Shown here: positions 36,061 to 44,821 of the stretch, piece after piece | How positions within the stretch are numbered: position 1 is the first letter of the stretch | Layout of the letters: every line of letters starts with the position of its first letter | NCBI RefSeq assembly: GCF_028596025.1 | Contig: NZ_CP117167.1 | Location: 62,001 to 126,000, forward strand | Source of the DNA: Mucilaginibacter jinjuensis | GTDB lineage: Bacteria > Bacteroidota > Bacteroidia > Sphingobacteriales > Sphingobacteriaceae | DNA length: 64,000 nucleotides | Reading direction: 5' to 3' | Notes under the pieces: generated by a model | The model's database searches: none | Told to the model about the DNA's origin: nothing | The model's input: only the letters and a program-made list of their open reading frames with translations | Position numbers and translations under genes: made by a program

Positions 36061-37800
36061 TTACTGATCGCTATCTTCAGTGCCTTTGTCAGTCTTTTTA
36101 AGGGCTACAGCAGCCAGTTGCGGTTTGCCAATAACTTTGTACTCTCCCACTCCTTTTAATACGGCAGCAAGCTGATTTTTGTCCTGCATGGTTTTAACAG
36201 CCTGTGCAAGTTCTTTGTCGTATTTAAAGTTTACTTCGTAACGGCCTCTCTCATAATAATAGCGTGAGGCGATTTCGTTCTCCAGCACTTGCTTGATCTC
36301 ATCCTTGTGGATTTGCAGATCATTCTTTTTGCTGGCCATCAGCTTGTTTTTCAAAACGTCATACTCAGTCTGTATCTCGCCGAATTGCTTTTCTTTGGTA
36401 GCCTCGGTTTTTAACGAGTTAAGCAATTTTTCGCTATTGGTATTATAGGTATAATCTTTGCCGTTCAGGTACTTTACAAAATCATTATAGTCATCATCAT
36501 TCATCTGGAATGATAATGCATCCGGTATTTTTGGGTGGGCGTTACGGTAACGGGTAGCGTAATCAAAGATCATCAGCTTACCAACCAATGCCTGGGTAAT
36601 GTTAGCAAAACGTTCCTGCTTAACCATAATATCAGGGTACACACCACTGCCGTCGTATACAGAACGGCCATCTTTAGTTTTGTATTCGTGTAATGATGAA
36701 TCGGCCATTTTGTTAACGCTGCCATCATCCTTACGGTGGGTATAATCCAATGCCTGTACACAACGACCAGATGGGATATAGTATTTGGCAATGGTAATTT
36801 TAACCAAACTGTTATAAGGCAGTGTGAATGTTTGCTGCACCAGGCCTTTACCATAGCTGCGCTGCCCGATAATCACCGCCCTGTCCAGATCCTGCAATGA
36901 GCCCGCAACAATTTCTGAAGCCGATGCAGAGCGGCTGTTCACCAATACTACTAAAGGCAAATTAGGCTCAATCGGGTTGCTTACGGTACGGTAGGTGAAG
37001 TTCTTTTCTTTGATCTTCCCTTTCTGCGAAACAATCTCTACATCCTTGGCCACAAACAGGTTCACAATTTTTACAGCTTCCTGCAAAATACCGCCACCGT
37101 TCGAGCGTAGGTCGAGAATGATACCTTGTGGATTATTCTTTTTCAGGTTAACAAGCGCGTTGGTCACCTCATCGGCAGAATTCTCTAAAAATTTATCAAG
37201 CTTAATATAACCCATATTACCGCTTACCATACCATAGTAAGTTACGTTGGGCTGCTTAATTTCATCACGAACGAGGCTTTTTTCAATCGGCTGGGCATCA
37301 TCGCGCTTTACTAAAAGCTTAATGGCTGCACCTTTGGTGCCTTTAAGTAAGGTACTTACCTGGTCGTTGGTTTTGCCTGAAAGATCAATATCGTTGATCT
37401 TAACCAACTGATCGCCGGGGCGGATATCTGCTTTCTGGGCAGGGAAGCCGCTGAAAACATCGGATACAAAAACTTTTTTATCACGGTTAAATATGCTGGC
37501 GCCGATACCACCGTATTGGGTACTTACATATTTAAGCTTGTAATCTTCAATTTCAGATTCGGGCACAAACTCGGTGTATGGGTCTAAACCATCCAGCATG
37601 GCATCCACGCCCGATTTAATGAGTTTGGCCGAATTAATATCATCTACATAATTGATATTAACTTCTTTATATACGGATGCAAAAACATCCAGATTTTTGG
37701 AGATCTGAAACAGGTCTTCATTAAAGCTCCATACCAGCACAGCGAGCAGAAGTGTGGCGGTAGTAATACCCAGTTTACGGTAAACGTTTTTCTGCATCAT
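36061..37800 (-). CDS. S41 family C-terminal processing peptidase
   Basis: The 579-aa protein has an N-terminal membrane anchor or signal (LGITTATLLLAVLVWSF), a helical segment, a PDZ domain (about 80-160, GGIGASIFNRDKKVFVSDVFSGFPAQKADIRPGDQLVKI in outline) and an S41 catalytic domain with the Ser-Lys dyad: Ser in NSRSASASEIVAGSLQD and Lys in SYGKGLVQQT. A long charged C-terminal region follows (about 400-579). It is the CtpA/Prc type that trims envelope proteins at their C-termini. MetMet at the start leaves a one-codon ambiguity. It is the last gene before its own terminator and downstream of the CsbD-like gene. Confidence 0.93.
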   Translation of the reverse strand: MMQKNVYRKLGITTATLLLAVLVWSFNEDLFQISKNLDVFASVYKEVNINYVDDINSAKLIKSGVDAMLDGLDPYTEFVPESEIEDYKLKYVSTQYGGIGASIFNRDKKVFVSDVFSGFPAQKADIRPGDQLVKINDIDLSGKTNDQVSTLLKGTKGAAIKLLVKRDDAQPIEKSLVRDEIKQPNVTYYGMVSGNMGYIKLDKFLENSADEVTNALVNLKKNNPQGIILDLRSNGGGILQEAVKIVNLFVAKDVEIVSQKGKIKEKNFTYRTVSNPIEPNLPLVVLVNSRSASASEIVAGSLQDLDRAVIIGQRSYGKGLVQQTFTLPYNSLVKITIAKYYIPSGRCVQALDYTHRKDDGSVNKMADSSLHEYKTKDGRSVYDGSGVYPDIMVKQERFANITQALVGKLMIFDYATRYRNAHPKIPDALSFQMNDDDYNDFVKYLNGKDYTYNTNSEKLLNSLKTEATKEKQFGEIQTEYDVLKNKLMASKKNDLQIHKDEIKQVLENEIASRYYYERGRYEVNFKYDKELAQAVKTMQDKNQLAAVLKGVGEYKVIGKPQLAAVALKKTDKGTEDSDQ

Positions 37801-37856
37801 GGCCCGAAATATTTTAAAGATAATTGACGGTTAACGATAAAGTTAACCACTTAGTT

Positions 37857-38072
37857 TCACAATCGGTTATTGTCGATGTTAACTAACGCTTTTTTTAGCG
37901 TAAATATTACGTATTCGCGGTCGCGGTTAACCAGGCCGGCTAAACGATCAATCAATTGATCTTCTTCTCCTGCGTTATATTGTAATTGATCGTCGGTAAG
38001 ATGATTATATTTGCGCTGAAGTTTAATTTTAACCCTTTTCCAATCGGTATTGTTAATGCTGATGGCTGACAT
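37857..38072 (-). CDS. CsbD-like small protein
   Basis: The 71-aa protein has the pattern W-x-x-V-K-x-K-L-x-x-K-Y-x-x-LTDDQL-x-Y-x-x-GxEDQLIDRL, which resembles the CsbD stress-protein family (WDQIKGKWKQ...LTDDDL...GKRDQL). CsbD members are small, abundant and induced by general stress; their function is unknown. It lies 56 bp upstream of the S41 protease gene on the same strand and could share its transcript. Confidence 0.7.
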   Translation of the reverse strand: MSAISINNTDWKRVKIKLQRKYNHLTDDQLQYNAGEEDQLIDRLAGLVNRDREYVIFTLKKALVNIDNNRL

Positions 38073-38192
38073 AGTGTATAAATATTTTAAACAAAAATAT
38101 AAAATTAGCGCTTCACAGAGGGTACAACTTAAGCATATTAAACCTTTATTTACAAAACAAACACAGATACCTTGAAAGCAGGATTAAACCTT

Positions 38193-38777
38193 ATGAAAAA
38201 AGCCTTATTCAGCATAGCATTGCTTGTTACATTAACCTTTGGCGCGAAAGCACAATTTATACTGGGTGTAAAAGGCGGTGCCGACTTCTCCAGAATAAAG
38301 GCCGATAACTTATCAGCGTCAACATTAACCGGTTACCAGGCAGGTATATTTATGCGTGGCGGTAACAGTGTGTTTTTTCAGCCGGAAATTTATTTAAATA
38401 GCAGCGGCAGTAAATTTACTGCTCAAAATGGTGGTGCTTCTGCAGGTGGCGAAAGTGTACGATTTACTAACATTAGCTTCCCATTGCTTTTTGGTGGCGC
38501 TTTCGGCCCCCGGAATATGAATTTCCGCATACTGGGTGGCCCGGTTTATTCTGCTATAATTGATAAGAACAGGCAGTTTTCGGATGGGTTTATTGCTACC
38601 CACCCGGGCATATATAATTATGTAAGCAACACGCTAGGCTATCAGGGCGGCATTGGCGGCGATATTGGCGCATTTACCATCGATCTCCGTTACGAAGGCG
38701 GGTTAACGCAAATTAATAAAGATTATAGTCAGCGGCAAAATATGTGGTCGCTGTCTTTGGGCTTTAAGGTACTTTAA
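38193..38777 (+). CDS. Outer-membrane beta-barrel protein (PorT-like)
   Basis: From the ATG at 38193 the protein is 194 aa with a signal peptide (KALFSIALLVTLTFGAKAQ). The rest matches the Bacteroidota outer-membrane beta-barrel domain: FILGVKGGADFSRI at the N-terminus, GYQAGIFMRGG, FFQPEIYLNSSG and an amphipathic last strand (MWSLSLGFKVL). An upstream TTG start at 38172 would precede the signal. Function unknown; such proteins are porin-like or secretion-associated. A repeat with a nested terminator follows. Confidence 0.85.
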   Translation: MKKALFSIALLVTLTFGAKAQFILGVKGGADFSRIKADNLSASTLTGYQAGIFMRGGNSVFFQPEIYLNSSGSKFTAQNGGASAGGESVRFTNISFPLLFGGAFGPRNMNFRILGGPVYSAIIDKNRQFSDGFIATHPGIYNYVSNTLGYQGGIGGDIGAFTIDLRYEGGLTQINKDYSQRQNMWSLSLGFKVL

Positions 38778-38782
38778 GGTAG

Positions 38783-38879
38783 AGAAACAAGAATCGAGAG
38801 CCAAGAAACAAGATTTGGGCTGCGTTTGTCGCAGCCTTTGCTTTTTTATCTTGTTTCCTGTTTCTTGGCTCTTGTTTCT
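38783..38879. repeat. Imperfect inverted repeat with nested terminator
   Basis: Left arm 38783-38814 and right arm 38848-38879 are about 32 bp each, built from words like AGAAACAAGA and GAGCCAAG. Nested inside is a perfect 7-bp stem GGCTGCG at 38818-38824 with 38830-38836, followed by T residues, which should terminate the barrel gene. The same words occur, inverted, at 53991-54020. Confidence 0.78.
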
Positions 38880-38918
38880 AAAATGTATCTTCGCTCAAGC
38901 AATTAAAACCTCTTAAAC

Positions 38919-39767
38919 ATGAAAAAAATATACCTACAATTAATGCTGCTGATGGCGGTATGCTGTTCGCTGCAAGTAAATGCACAGGGCCTTAAGTTGC
39001 CGCAGGCAAGTTCTGGCCAAACCATTACGCAGGAGTTTGGGCTGGGCAATATCACCCTAACCTACTCGCGCCCGAATGTGAAAGGCCGTAAAATATTTGG
39101 CGTAGGCACATTGCAGCCTTATGGCGAAGTATGGCGCACGGGTGCTAACCAGGCTACCGTTATTAAGTTTAGCGATGATGTAACTATTGAAGGGAACAAA
39201 ATCCCTGCCGGGGAATATGGTTTGTTCAGCATACCGGGTAAGGATGAGTGGACCATCATTATCAACAAAACGGCTAAACAGTGGGGTGCTTACCAGTATA
39301 AAGAAGCTGATGATGTGGTTCGTTTTAAAGTAAAACCATCAAGTGTGAAAGATTTGGTAGAAACCTTTACCATGCAGTTTACCAATGTAAAACCCACCAC
39401 CTGCGATTTAACTTTTGCATGGGAGCACACAGCCATAACCTTGCATTTAACTACTGACGTTGATGCCCGTGTAATGGCTAACATAGATGAAGCCATGAAA
39501 GGCGAAAAGAAACCCTACTTTGCCGCTGCCCAATATTATTATGAAAACAATAAAGATTTAGGCAAAGCATTAGAATGGATGAACATTCTTGAAAAAGGCG
39601 ACCCTAAAGCTTATTACTATAAAGTATGGAAAGCGCGCATCCAATTAAAGATGGGCGATAAAGCAGGTGCAATCTCAACAGCTACCCAAGGCGTAGCATT
39701 AGCCAAGGCAGATAAAAGTGATGAGTACGTTCGCTTAAACGAAGCGGTAATAGCGCAGGCCAAGTAA
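38919..39767 (+). CDS. DUF2911 domain protein, exported
   Basis: The 282-aa protein has a signal peptide (LLMAVCCSLQVNAQ) and a DUF2911 domain (about 25-175): LPQASSGQTITQEFG, TYSRPNVKGRKIFG, YGEVWRTGANQATVIKFS and IPAGEYGLFSIPG. The C-terminal third is helical with a TPR-like repeat (YYENNKDLGKALEWMNILEKG). DUF2911 proteins are common in Bacteroidota, exported, and of unknown function. Single gene with its own terminator. Confidence 0.9.
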   Translation: MKKIYLQLMLLMAVCCSLQVNAQGLKLPQASSGQTITQEFGLGNITLTYSRPNVKGRKIFGVGTLQPYGEVWRTGANQATVIKFSDDVTIEGNKIPAGEYGLFSIPGKDEWTIIINKTAKQWGAYQYKEADDVVRFKVKPSSVKDLVETFTMQFTNVKPTTCDLTFAWEHTAITLHLTTDVDARVMANIDEAMKGEKKPYFAAAQYYYENNKDLGKALEWMNILEKGDPKAYYYKVWKARIQLKMGDKAGAISTATQGVALAKADKSDEYVRLNEAVIAQAK

Positions 39768-39792
39768 TAGCAGAAACAGAATAAAGACAAAT

Positions 39793-39823
39793 AAAAAAGG
39801 TATGCCGAAAGCATACCTTTTTT
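39793..39823. terminator. Terminator of the DUF2911 gene
   Basis: Perfect 13-bp arms at 39793-39805 and 39811-39823 (core GGTATGC) with a 5-nt loop and flanking A/T tracts. Confidence 0.92.
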
Positions 39824-39887
39824 GATATAGAGCTTATCGTTACAAGAACGATAATGGATTTATAAAAACAAAGACTTGTTGAAAAGC

Positions 39888-40070
39888 TTAGTCGTGGCTG
39901 CTTTTAGCAAGTGTTTTAAGGAAAAGGGCTGCGGTTAATAAACCTAATACGCCGCCAACTAATATCCAAACAATACCTTTTTCAATAATGGCGCCTGTAA
40001 ACAAACCAGATACCAGGGCAACTATGTAATAAATATAGTCGTAGTTTTTTTCTTCTTCGTGTTGTGTCAT
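39888..40070 (-). CDS. 60-aa small membrane protein
   Basis: From ATG 40070 (MTQHEEEKNYDYIYYIV) the protein has 60 residues: a charged N-terminus, two transmembrane helices (YYIVALVSGLFTGAII and IVWILVGGVLGLLTAALFL) separated by a short polar turn, and a short C-terminal tail. A start at 40094 would add eight non-polar residues. No family is recognised. It stands between the DUF2911 and PIG-L genes. Confidence 0.65.
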   Translation of the reverse strand: MTQHEEEKNYDYIYYIVALVSGLFTGAIIEKGIVWILVGGVLGLLTAALFLKTLAKSSHD

Positions 40071-40152
40071 AACTTTTAAAAGTAGTGTGGGCAAAAGTAA
40101 TGCATAAAATTTTCTGTAGCAATACGTTTGTGATATAAAATGATGCTGTTTT

Positions 40153-42624
40153 TTACTTTTTAGGGTTGCTTAACAGGTTTACAAACAAACGGTATGCTCC
40201 CGGCACGCCGGCAGGCAACTCGCGGAAAAAGGCTAGCGAGGTATAAACAAACCTTCCTTTGCCATAATCTGCCGTAATTAATGAACCTTTGTTGGGTGCT
40301 TCATTAGGGTCGTTCATTAATAGCGGGGTGTGATAAGTAGCATCAATGTTACTCACAAAGTATAAGCCCCGCTCCTGGATCCAGCCGTCAAAATCTTTCT
40401 TGGTGATCTTATTCGGGTAGTTTAATAACGGGCTTGCTGGCTCTGTAAACGTAACAACGGCATCCTCATTGGTAACGCGCTGATTCACTACCGTAAATGG
40501 ATACGGGCCGGGATGTACCAATACGCCCACATTATTATTGTACTGTACCACCAGGTTGCCGCCGTTTTTAACATAGTCCATCAGCTTTGGTTGCTCAAAT
40601 ACTAAACGTTGGCTTACATTATAAGCGCGAACGCCGGTTATAATAGCATCGTATTTAGACAGGTCATCATTCAGTACCTCATTTTCTGTTAACTCGTGTA
40701 CCTCATAACCAACCTGCTGTAAAGCCTCAGGCACTAAATCACCTGCTCCTGCAATGTAGCCAATCTTTTTACCGGCCGTTTTCAGGTCGATGTTAACCAG
40801 CTTGGCTTGTGCAGGAGGGAATAAAGTAATGGTCGGGATATGCTCGTAACGGATCTGCTGAAAACCCAGTGAGCTTTTTTCGCCATTAGCTTCGGCCACA
40901 GCTTCAATAACATTAACATGCGGGTTGGCATCTGCCGGGCTAACGGTAAAGTTTACAGTCCACTCATCACCTTTATTTTTGTCGGTGTAAGCGATGCTTG
41001 CCGGACTGATCTTCCACCCTGCAATTGGCTTCAGGCTGATATTGCCGCTTGCTTTGGTGAATGCCTTTAATTTAACCTGTATGGTTTGCGACTGCTGGCT
41101 GTTGTAGATATAATCTTTATTAACAATGTTGGCTGTTAACGCAGGGGCGATGATTAATGGCTGATAAATTTCGCCGCGTGCAGGGTCAACATATTTATAT
41201 TGTACAGGTACGTCATAACTGATTGGTTTACCCGCAATGGTAAATACTACGTGCATGGCGGGCGGTATATTTTGCGGCAATGTTTTTTGGGCTACATCCC
41301 CTATCGAATCCAGGTAACCTGTGCTGTACATGGCCACGCCGTGCGGATATTTTAACCAGTAAGGCTGGGTAAGTTCGGTAGCTTTAAAGGTTGAGTTAAC
41401 TGTTTTCAGGATATTAGCTGCCAGGTTCTCGTGGCCATCCGGTTTATCTGCATCGGTTTTATAGCTAACAGATGTAAGTGTAACCTGCGCATCAGAACGA
41501 ACGATCATCTGGGTGCTTACATCAACGTTATCGCCTTTAGCATACATTGGTGCGGTGCAATAGCTCTCGAACCATAAACCGGCACACTCGGCAATCAGGT
41601 TTTTTAGTTGCGCTGCTTTCTGGTTTCGCCAGTAAACATCCGGCACTTTTTCTACCATACCAAGTAACCTTACCAATGCAGGAACTGACAATTGCGGATT
41701 AGCCGGATCGAAAACTTTATTAATGATAGACAGGTTCGCTTCAATTTCATTACCGCCGTTTACACGTTTCCACGAAGTGTTTACGCCATCCATAATGTCA
41801 TTCTGCGGTGCATCGCCCAAAATAGTTTTAAAATAATCGAAAGCCTGGCCGCGCTGGCGTGCCGAACCAAAGCCTTGTGTTTTATGGTTCGAACGGCTTT
41901 CGGCAGCAATTTCGCCGTAACTTTTACCTAAGTAACTGTTGTATCCACCAACATCAATCTTAAGCTGATTGTCGCTGGTGGTATTTACCGAACCGAAGTT
42001 GAAGGTATTCCACAACAGGCGTTTTACCTGCCATGGTTTAACGTATTTTAATTGTTCAGGGAAACGGCTTGGATCGGCAGCTGCAGTGAATGCTTCCTGC
42101 GCCAAAATAGCCGATGAGGTATGGTGGCCGTGTCCGCCTTCTCCCGTTGTAGGAAAACGACAGATCATTACATCGGGGCGAAAATTACGGATCACCCAAA
42201 CTACGTCGCTCAATACTTTTTCGCGGTCCCAGATCTTCAGGGTTTCATCCGGTCCTTTAGAGAAACCGAAATCATTGGCGCGACTAAAAAATTGTTCGGC
42301 GCCATCCATCCGGCGGGCAGCCAGTAACTCCTGGGTGCGTATGGCCCCTAACAGTTCGGCCTGTTCGGTACCGATGAGGTTTTGTCCCCCATCGCCGCGT
42401 GTAAGCGATAGGTAACCGGTACGGTAATGGCGTTCTTGTGCCAGGTATGCTAACAGGCGGGTATTCTCATCATCGGGGTGGGCGGCAACATATAGTACGC
42501 TGCCCAAAACGTTGAGCTTTTTAAGGTCCTGCTCAATATTTGCCACGCTTGCTGGTGGCGCAGTTTGAGCGAAAACTTGTTGGAAACTTAATATGAAGGT
42601 AAACAGGTAAATGAAACGTTTCAT
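40153..42624 (-). CDS. Exported PIG-L/LmbE family deacetylase
   Basis: The 823-aa protein has a signal peptide (cleavage near VFAQ, residue 20) and an N-terminal PIG-L domain (about 40-280) with the zinc motif AAHPDDE (His49, Asp51, Asp52) and a distal His cluster GGHGHHTSS. The family deacetylates N-acetylglucosamine-type sugars. The long C-terminal part (about 300-820) is beta-rich and ends in a ThuA-like or glutamine-amidotransferase-like segment (KIGYIAGAGDLVPEALQQVGYEVHEL in outline). The combination is known in Bacteroidota, where it is thought to act on glycans in the periplasm. It is divergent from the tetR efflux operon. Confidence 0.88.
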   Translation of the reverse strand: MKRFIYLFTFILSFQQVFAQTAPPASVANIEQDLKKLNVLGSVLYVAAHPDDENTRLLAYLAQERHYRTGYLSLTRGDGGQNLIGTEQAELLGAIRTQELLAARRMDGAEQFFSRANDFGFSKGPDETLKIWDREKVLSDVVWVIRNFRPDVMICRFPTTGEGGHGHHTSSAILAQEAFTAAADPSRFPEQLKYVKPWQVKRLLWNTFNFGSVNTTSDNQLKIDVGGYNSYLGKSYGEIAAESRSNHKTQGFGSARQRGQAFDYFKTILGDAPQNDIMDGVNTSWKRVNGGNEIEANLSIINKVFDPANPQLSVPALVRLLGMVEKVPDVYWRNQKAAQLKNLIAECAGLWFESYCTAPMYAKGDNVDVSTQMIVRSDAQVTLTSVSYKTDADKPDGHENLAANILKTVNSTFKATELTQPYWLKYPHGVAMYSTGYLDSIGDVAQKTLPQNIPPAMHVVFTIAGKPISYDVPVQYKYVDPARGEIYQPLIIAPALTANIVNKDYIYNSQQSQTIQVKLKAFTKASGNISLKPIAGWKISPASIAYTDKNKGDEWTVNFTVSPADANPHVNVIEAVAEANGEKSSLGFQQIRYEHIPTITLFPPAQAKLVNIDLKTAGKKIGYIAGAGDLVPEALQQVGYEVHELTENEVLNDDLSKYDAIITGVRAYNVSQRLVFEQPKLMDYVKNGGNLVVQYNNNVGVLVHPGPYPFTVVNQRVTNEDAVVTFTEPASPLLNYPNKITKKDFDGWIQERGLYFVSNIDATYHTPLLMNDPNEAPNKGSLITADYGKGRFVYTSLAFFRELPAGVPGAYRLFVNLLSNPKK

Positions 42625-42707
42625 TATAATTTGTAAAAAAATAAGCGCGCAAAAATTTGTTTGTGCAAAGTAAAAACAAAATCTATTGTTGATAGTATAA
42701 ATTAAAG

Positions 42708-42723
42708 TTAATCAACCGATTAA
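42708..42723. promoter_or_regulatory. Palindrome upstream of tetR, candidate operator 1
   Basis: TTAATC-AACC-GATTAA is a perfect 6-bp inverted repeat. It lies about 95 bp before the tetR start, in the divergent space with the PIG-L gene. Confidence 0.5.
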
Positions 42724-42778
42724 AAATATAGGGTTGATAAGCAATAGTTTACATCAAACAGACAAATCCACCAACAAC

Positions 42779-42796
42779 TAATCAATCGTTTGATTA
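42779..42796. promoter_or_regulatory. Palindrome overlapping the tetR promoter, candidate operator 2
   Basis: TAATCAA-TCGT-TTGATTA is a perfect 7-bp inverted repeat ending 22 bp before the tetR ATG. It overlaps a TAnnTTTG box (TAATTTTG, 42795-42802), the layout expected for autorepression. It shares TAATCAA with candidate operator 1. Confidence 0.6.
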
Positions 42797-42817
42797 ATTT
42801 TGTGCCGGATTAAAAAA

Positions 42818-43468
42818 ATGGACAAGGACAAGATAGATAAGAAAGACCATATTTTAGAAGTAGCCGAAAGGGTATTTTCTGAAGTAGGGTACGACGGAGC
42901 TTCGACACGTATGATATCTGGCGAAGCCGGTGTAAACATGGCCATGCTTAATTACTATTTCGGTTCGAAAGAAGGTTTATTCTTAGCCATCTTCGAACAC
43001 CGCATAGCCACTTTTAGAAGTTTGTTGGCTGATATTAACAATGATGAAAGCACAACTCCCTGGGGCAAAATTGAAAAATACATCGATACCTATGTTGATC
43101 GTATTTTCAGCAATAATTGCTTTCAGAAAATGCTTTACCAGGAATTGAGCGTTGGTAAGCGTGGTGAGCTGAGCGATAAGATCAACAAAATACTTTTAAA
43201 CAACGTAAACCAATTTTTCAAGATCGTTCAGGACGGTATCGATTCCGGCGATTTTAGAAAAGATGCAGACATCCAATTGATTTGCGCTACCATTTATGGT
43301 ATTAAAAACTATATCATGAATACGCCTTATGTATCATCTGAAATGTTTGGTTTTGACATGAAAGATGAGAAGGAACTGGAAGAGAAATTTAAGCCACGCC
43401 TCAAAAATTATTTAATAGCGCTGTTAAAACCATATTTAGTTATAGAACATGATCACACAAATAAATAA
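42818..43468 (+). CDS. TetR/AcrR family transcriptional regulator
   Basis: The 216-aa protein (start ATG 42818, MDKDKIDKKDHILEVAERVF) has the TetR helix-turn-helix: ILEVAERVFSEVGYDGASTRMIS then EAGVNMAMLNYYFGSKEGLF (about 12-55), followed by a helical ligand and dimer domain. It overlaps the start of the tolC-like gene by 20 bp and so is the first gene of the efflux operon, which it most likely represses. The two palindromes upstream are its candidate operators. A TTG start six codons earlier is possible but would overlap the -7 box. Confidence 0.92.
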   Translation: MDKDKIDKKDHILEVAERVFSEVGYDGASTRMISGEAGVNMAMLNYYFGSKEGLFLAIFEHRIATFRSLLADINNDESTTPWGKIEKYIDTYVDRIFSNNCFQKMLYQELSVGKRGELSDKINKILLNNVNQFFKIVQDGIDSGDFRKDADIQLICATIYGIKNYIMNTPYVSSEMFGFDMKDEKELEEKFKPRLKNYLIALLKPYLVIEHDHTNK

Positions 43469-44804
43469 AATCATCAACCTTAAATTTAAAGCATTAGGCC
43501 GGTACGGTTTAGTGCTGGCAGGTTTTAGCCTGCTCACATTTACGGCCGCTTTTGCACAGGACAGAACGCTTACTTTAGACGAGGCTATAAAATTAGGCCT
43601 CGACAACAGCAAAACGCTGAAGCTATCGCAATCAAAGATAGACCAGGCGGTTTCGCAATACAAGCAAGCTAAAGATAAAGCCCTGCCAACTGCAAGTGCA
43701 AGCTTTATGTACACCCGCGCACAAATACCTGCAAACACACTGGCATTTGGCGACCAAAGTTTCTCTTTACCTAAAAGTGCGAATGCAAACCTGGGTACTG
43801 TATCTGCCGATGAGCTGATCTGGGGCGGTGGTAAACTGCGTTTGGCACAACAATCAACAGACTTGTTAGTGAAAATATCGAAACTTGATATTGATAAGGA
43901 TAAAGAAGATATCACTATCGACATCATCAGCGAGTATTACAACCTATATCGCATACTGCAAAGCCAGGGTGTAGTTGTAGAGAACTTAAAATCGGTTGAT
44001 CAGCAGATCCACCAATCTCAACGCTTTTTCGAACAGGGTTTGGTAACTAAAAATGATGTATTGCGTTTCCAGTTACAACGCTCAAACATCGAGTTAAACG
44101 GCATTGACCTGGAGAGCAATCGTAAAATTGTTAATTACAACCTTAACGTATTGTTAGGCTTGCCAGAGGATACCAAAATTAACATCAATCACCTGCCTAC
44201 GCCAACTAACGCGGCAGCACCATTGCAAAACTATTTAGATACCGCAATGGCTAACCGCAAAGAGCTGAAACAACTGGGCTTGCGTACAGAAGTTGCAGAA
44301 ACCAATATTAAAAGTATTATGGCTGACAGGTCGCCAAAATTATCGGCCTCTGCAGCAGCATACTATTTAGATATAGCTGCCAACCCGCTGCCAACTCACG
44401 ATAACTATATCACCCCACTTACTTTAGGCTTATCGTTATCATGGAACTTCAGCACACTTTGGACCAACAAAAACAAAGAGTCTGAAGCACGCATCCAACG
44501 CGACCAGGTAATTATCAACAAAAACATTGAAGTTGATAATGTGAAAGACGATGTGAATAAAAGCTACCAGAACTATGTAGCGGCAATGAATAAGATTAAC
44601 CTGTTACAAGTTTCTATCGATCAGGCAACTGAGAATAACAAGTTACAGGAATCTAAATACCAAAACTCTACCGGTACGGTAACAGACCGTGTGGATGCAC
44701 AATCATTATTATACCAGGCAGAAATTAACCTGGAGTTGGCTAAAGCCGAAGCAGGCCTTGCTTACTATAATTTAATTAAATCAACCGGAACACTTAATAA
44801 ATAA
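43449..44804 (+). CDS. TolC-family outer-membrane efflux protein
   Basis: The 451-aa protein has a signal peptide (cleavage near AFAQ, residue 36) and two outer membrane efflux (OEP) repeats of long coiled-coil helices: LTLDEAIKLGLDNSKTLKLSQSKIDQA in outline, and again from about residue 250. It forms the outer-membrane tunnel of a tripartite exporter. It overlaps tetR by 20 bp and is 17 bp before the membrane-fusion gene. Confidence 0.92.
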   Translation: MITQINKIINLKFKALGRYGLVLAGFSLLTFTAAFAQDRTLTLDEAIKLGLDNSKTLKLSQSKIDQAVSQYKQAKDKALPTASASFMYTRAQIPANTLAFGDQSFSLPKSANANLGTVSADELIWGGGKLRLAQQSTDLLVKISKLDIDKDKEDITIDIISEYYNLYRILQSQGVVVENLKSVDQQIHQSQRFFEQGLVTKNDVLRFQLQRSNIELNGIDLESNRKIVNYNLNVLLGLPEDTKININHLPTPTNAAAPLQNYLDTAMANRKELKQLGLRTEVAETNIKSIMADRSPKLSASAAAYYLDIAANPLPTHDNYITPLTLGLSLSWNFSTLWTNKNKESEARIQRDQVIINKNIEVDNVKDDVNKSYQNYVAAMNKINLLQVSIDQATENNKLQESKYQNSTGTVTDRVDAQSLLYQAEINLELAKAEAGLAYYNLIKSTGTLNK

Positions 44805-44821
44805 TAAACTCACGAAATAAA

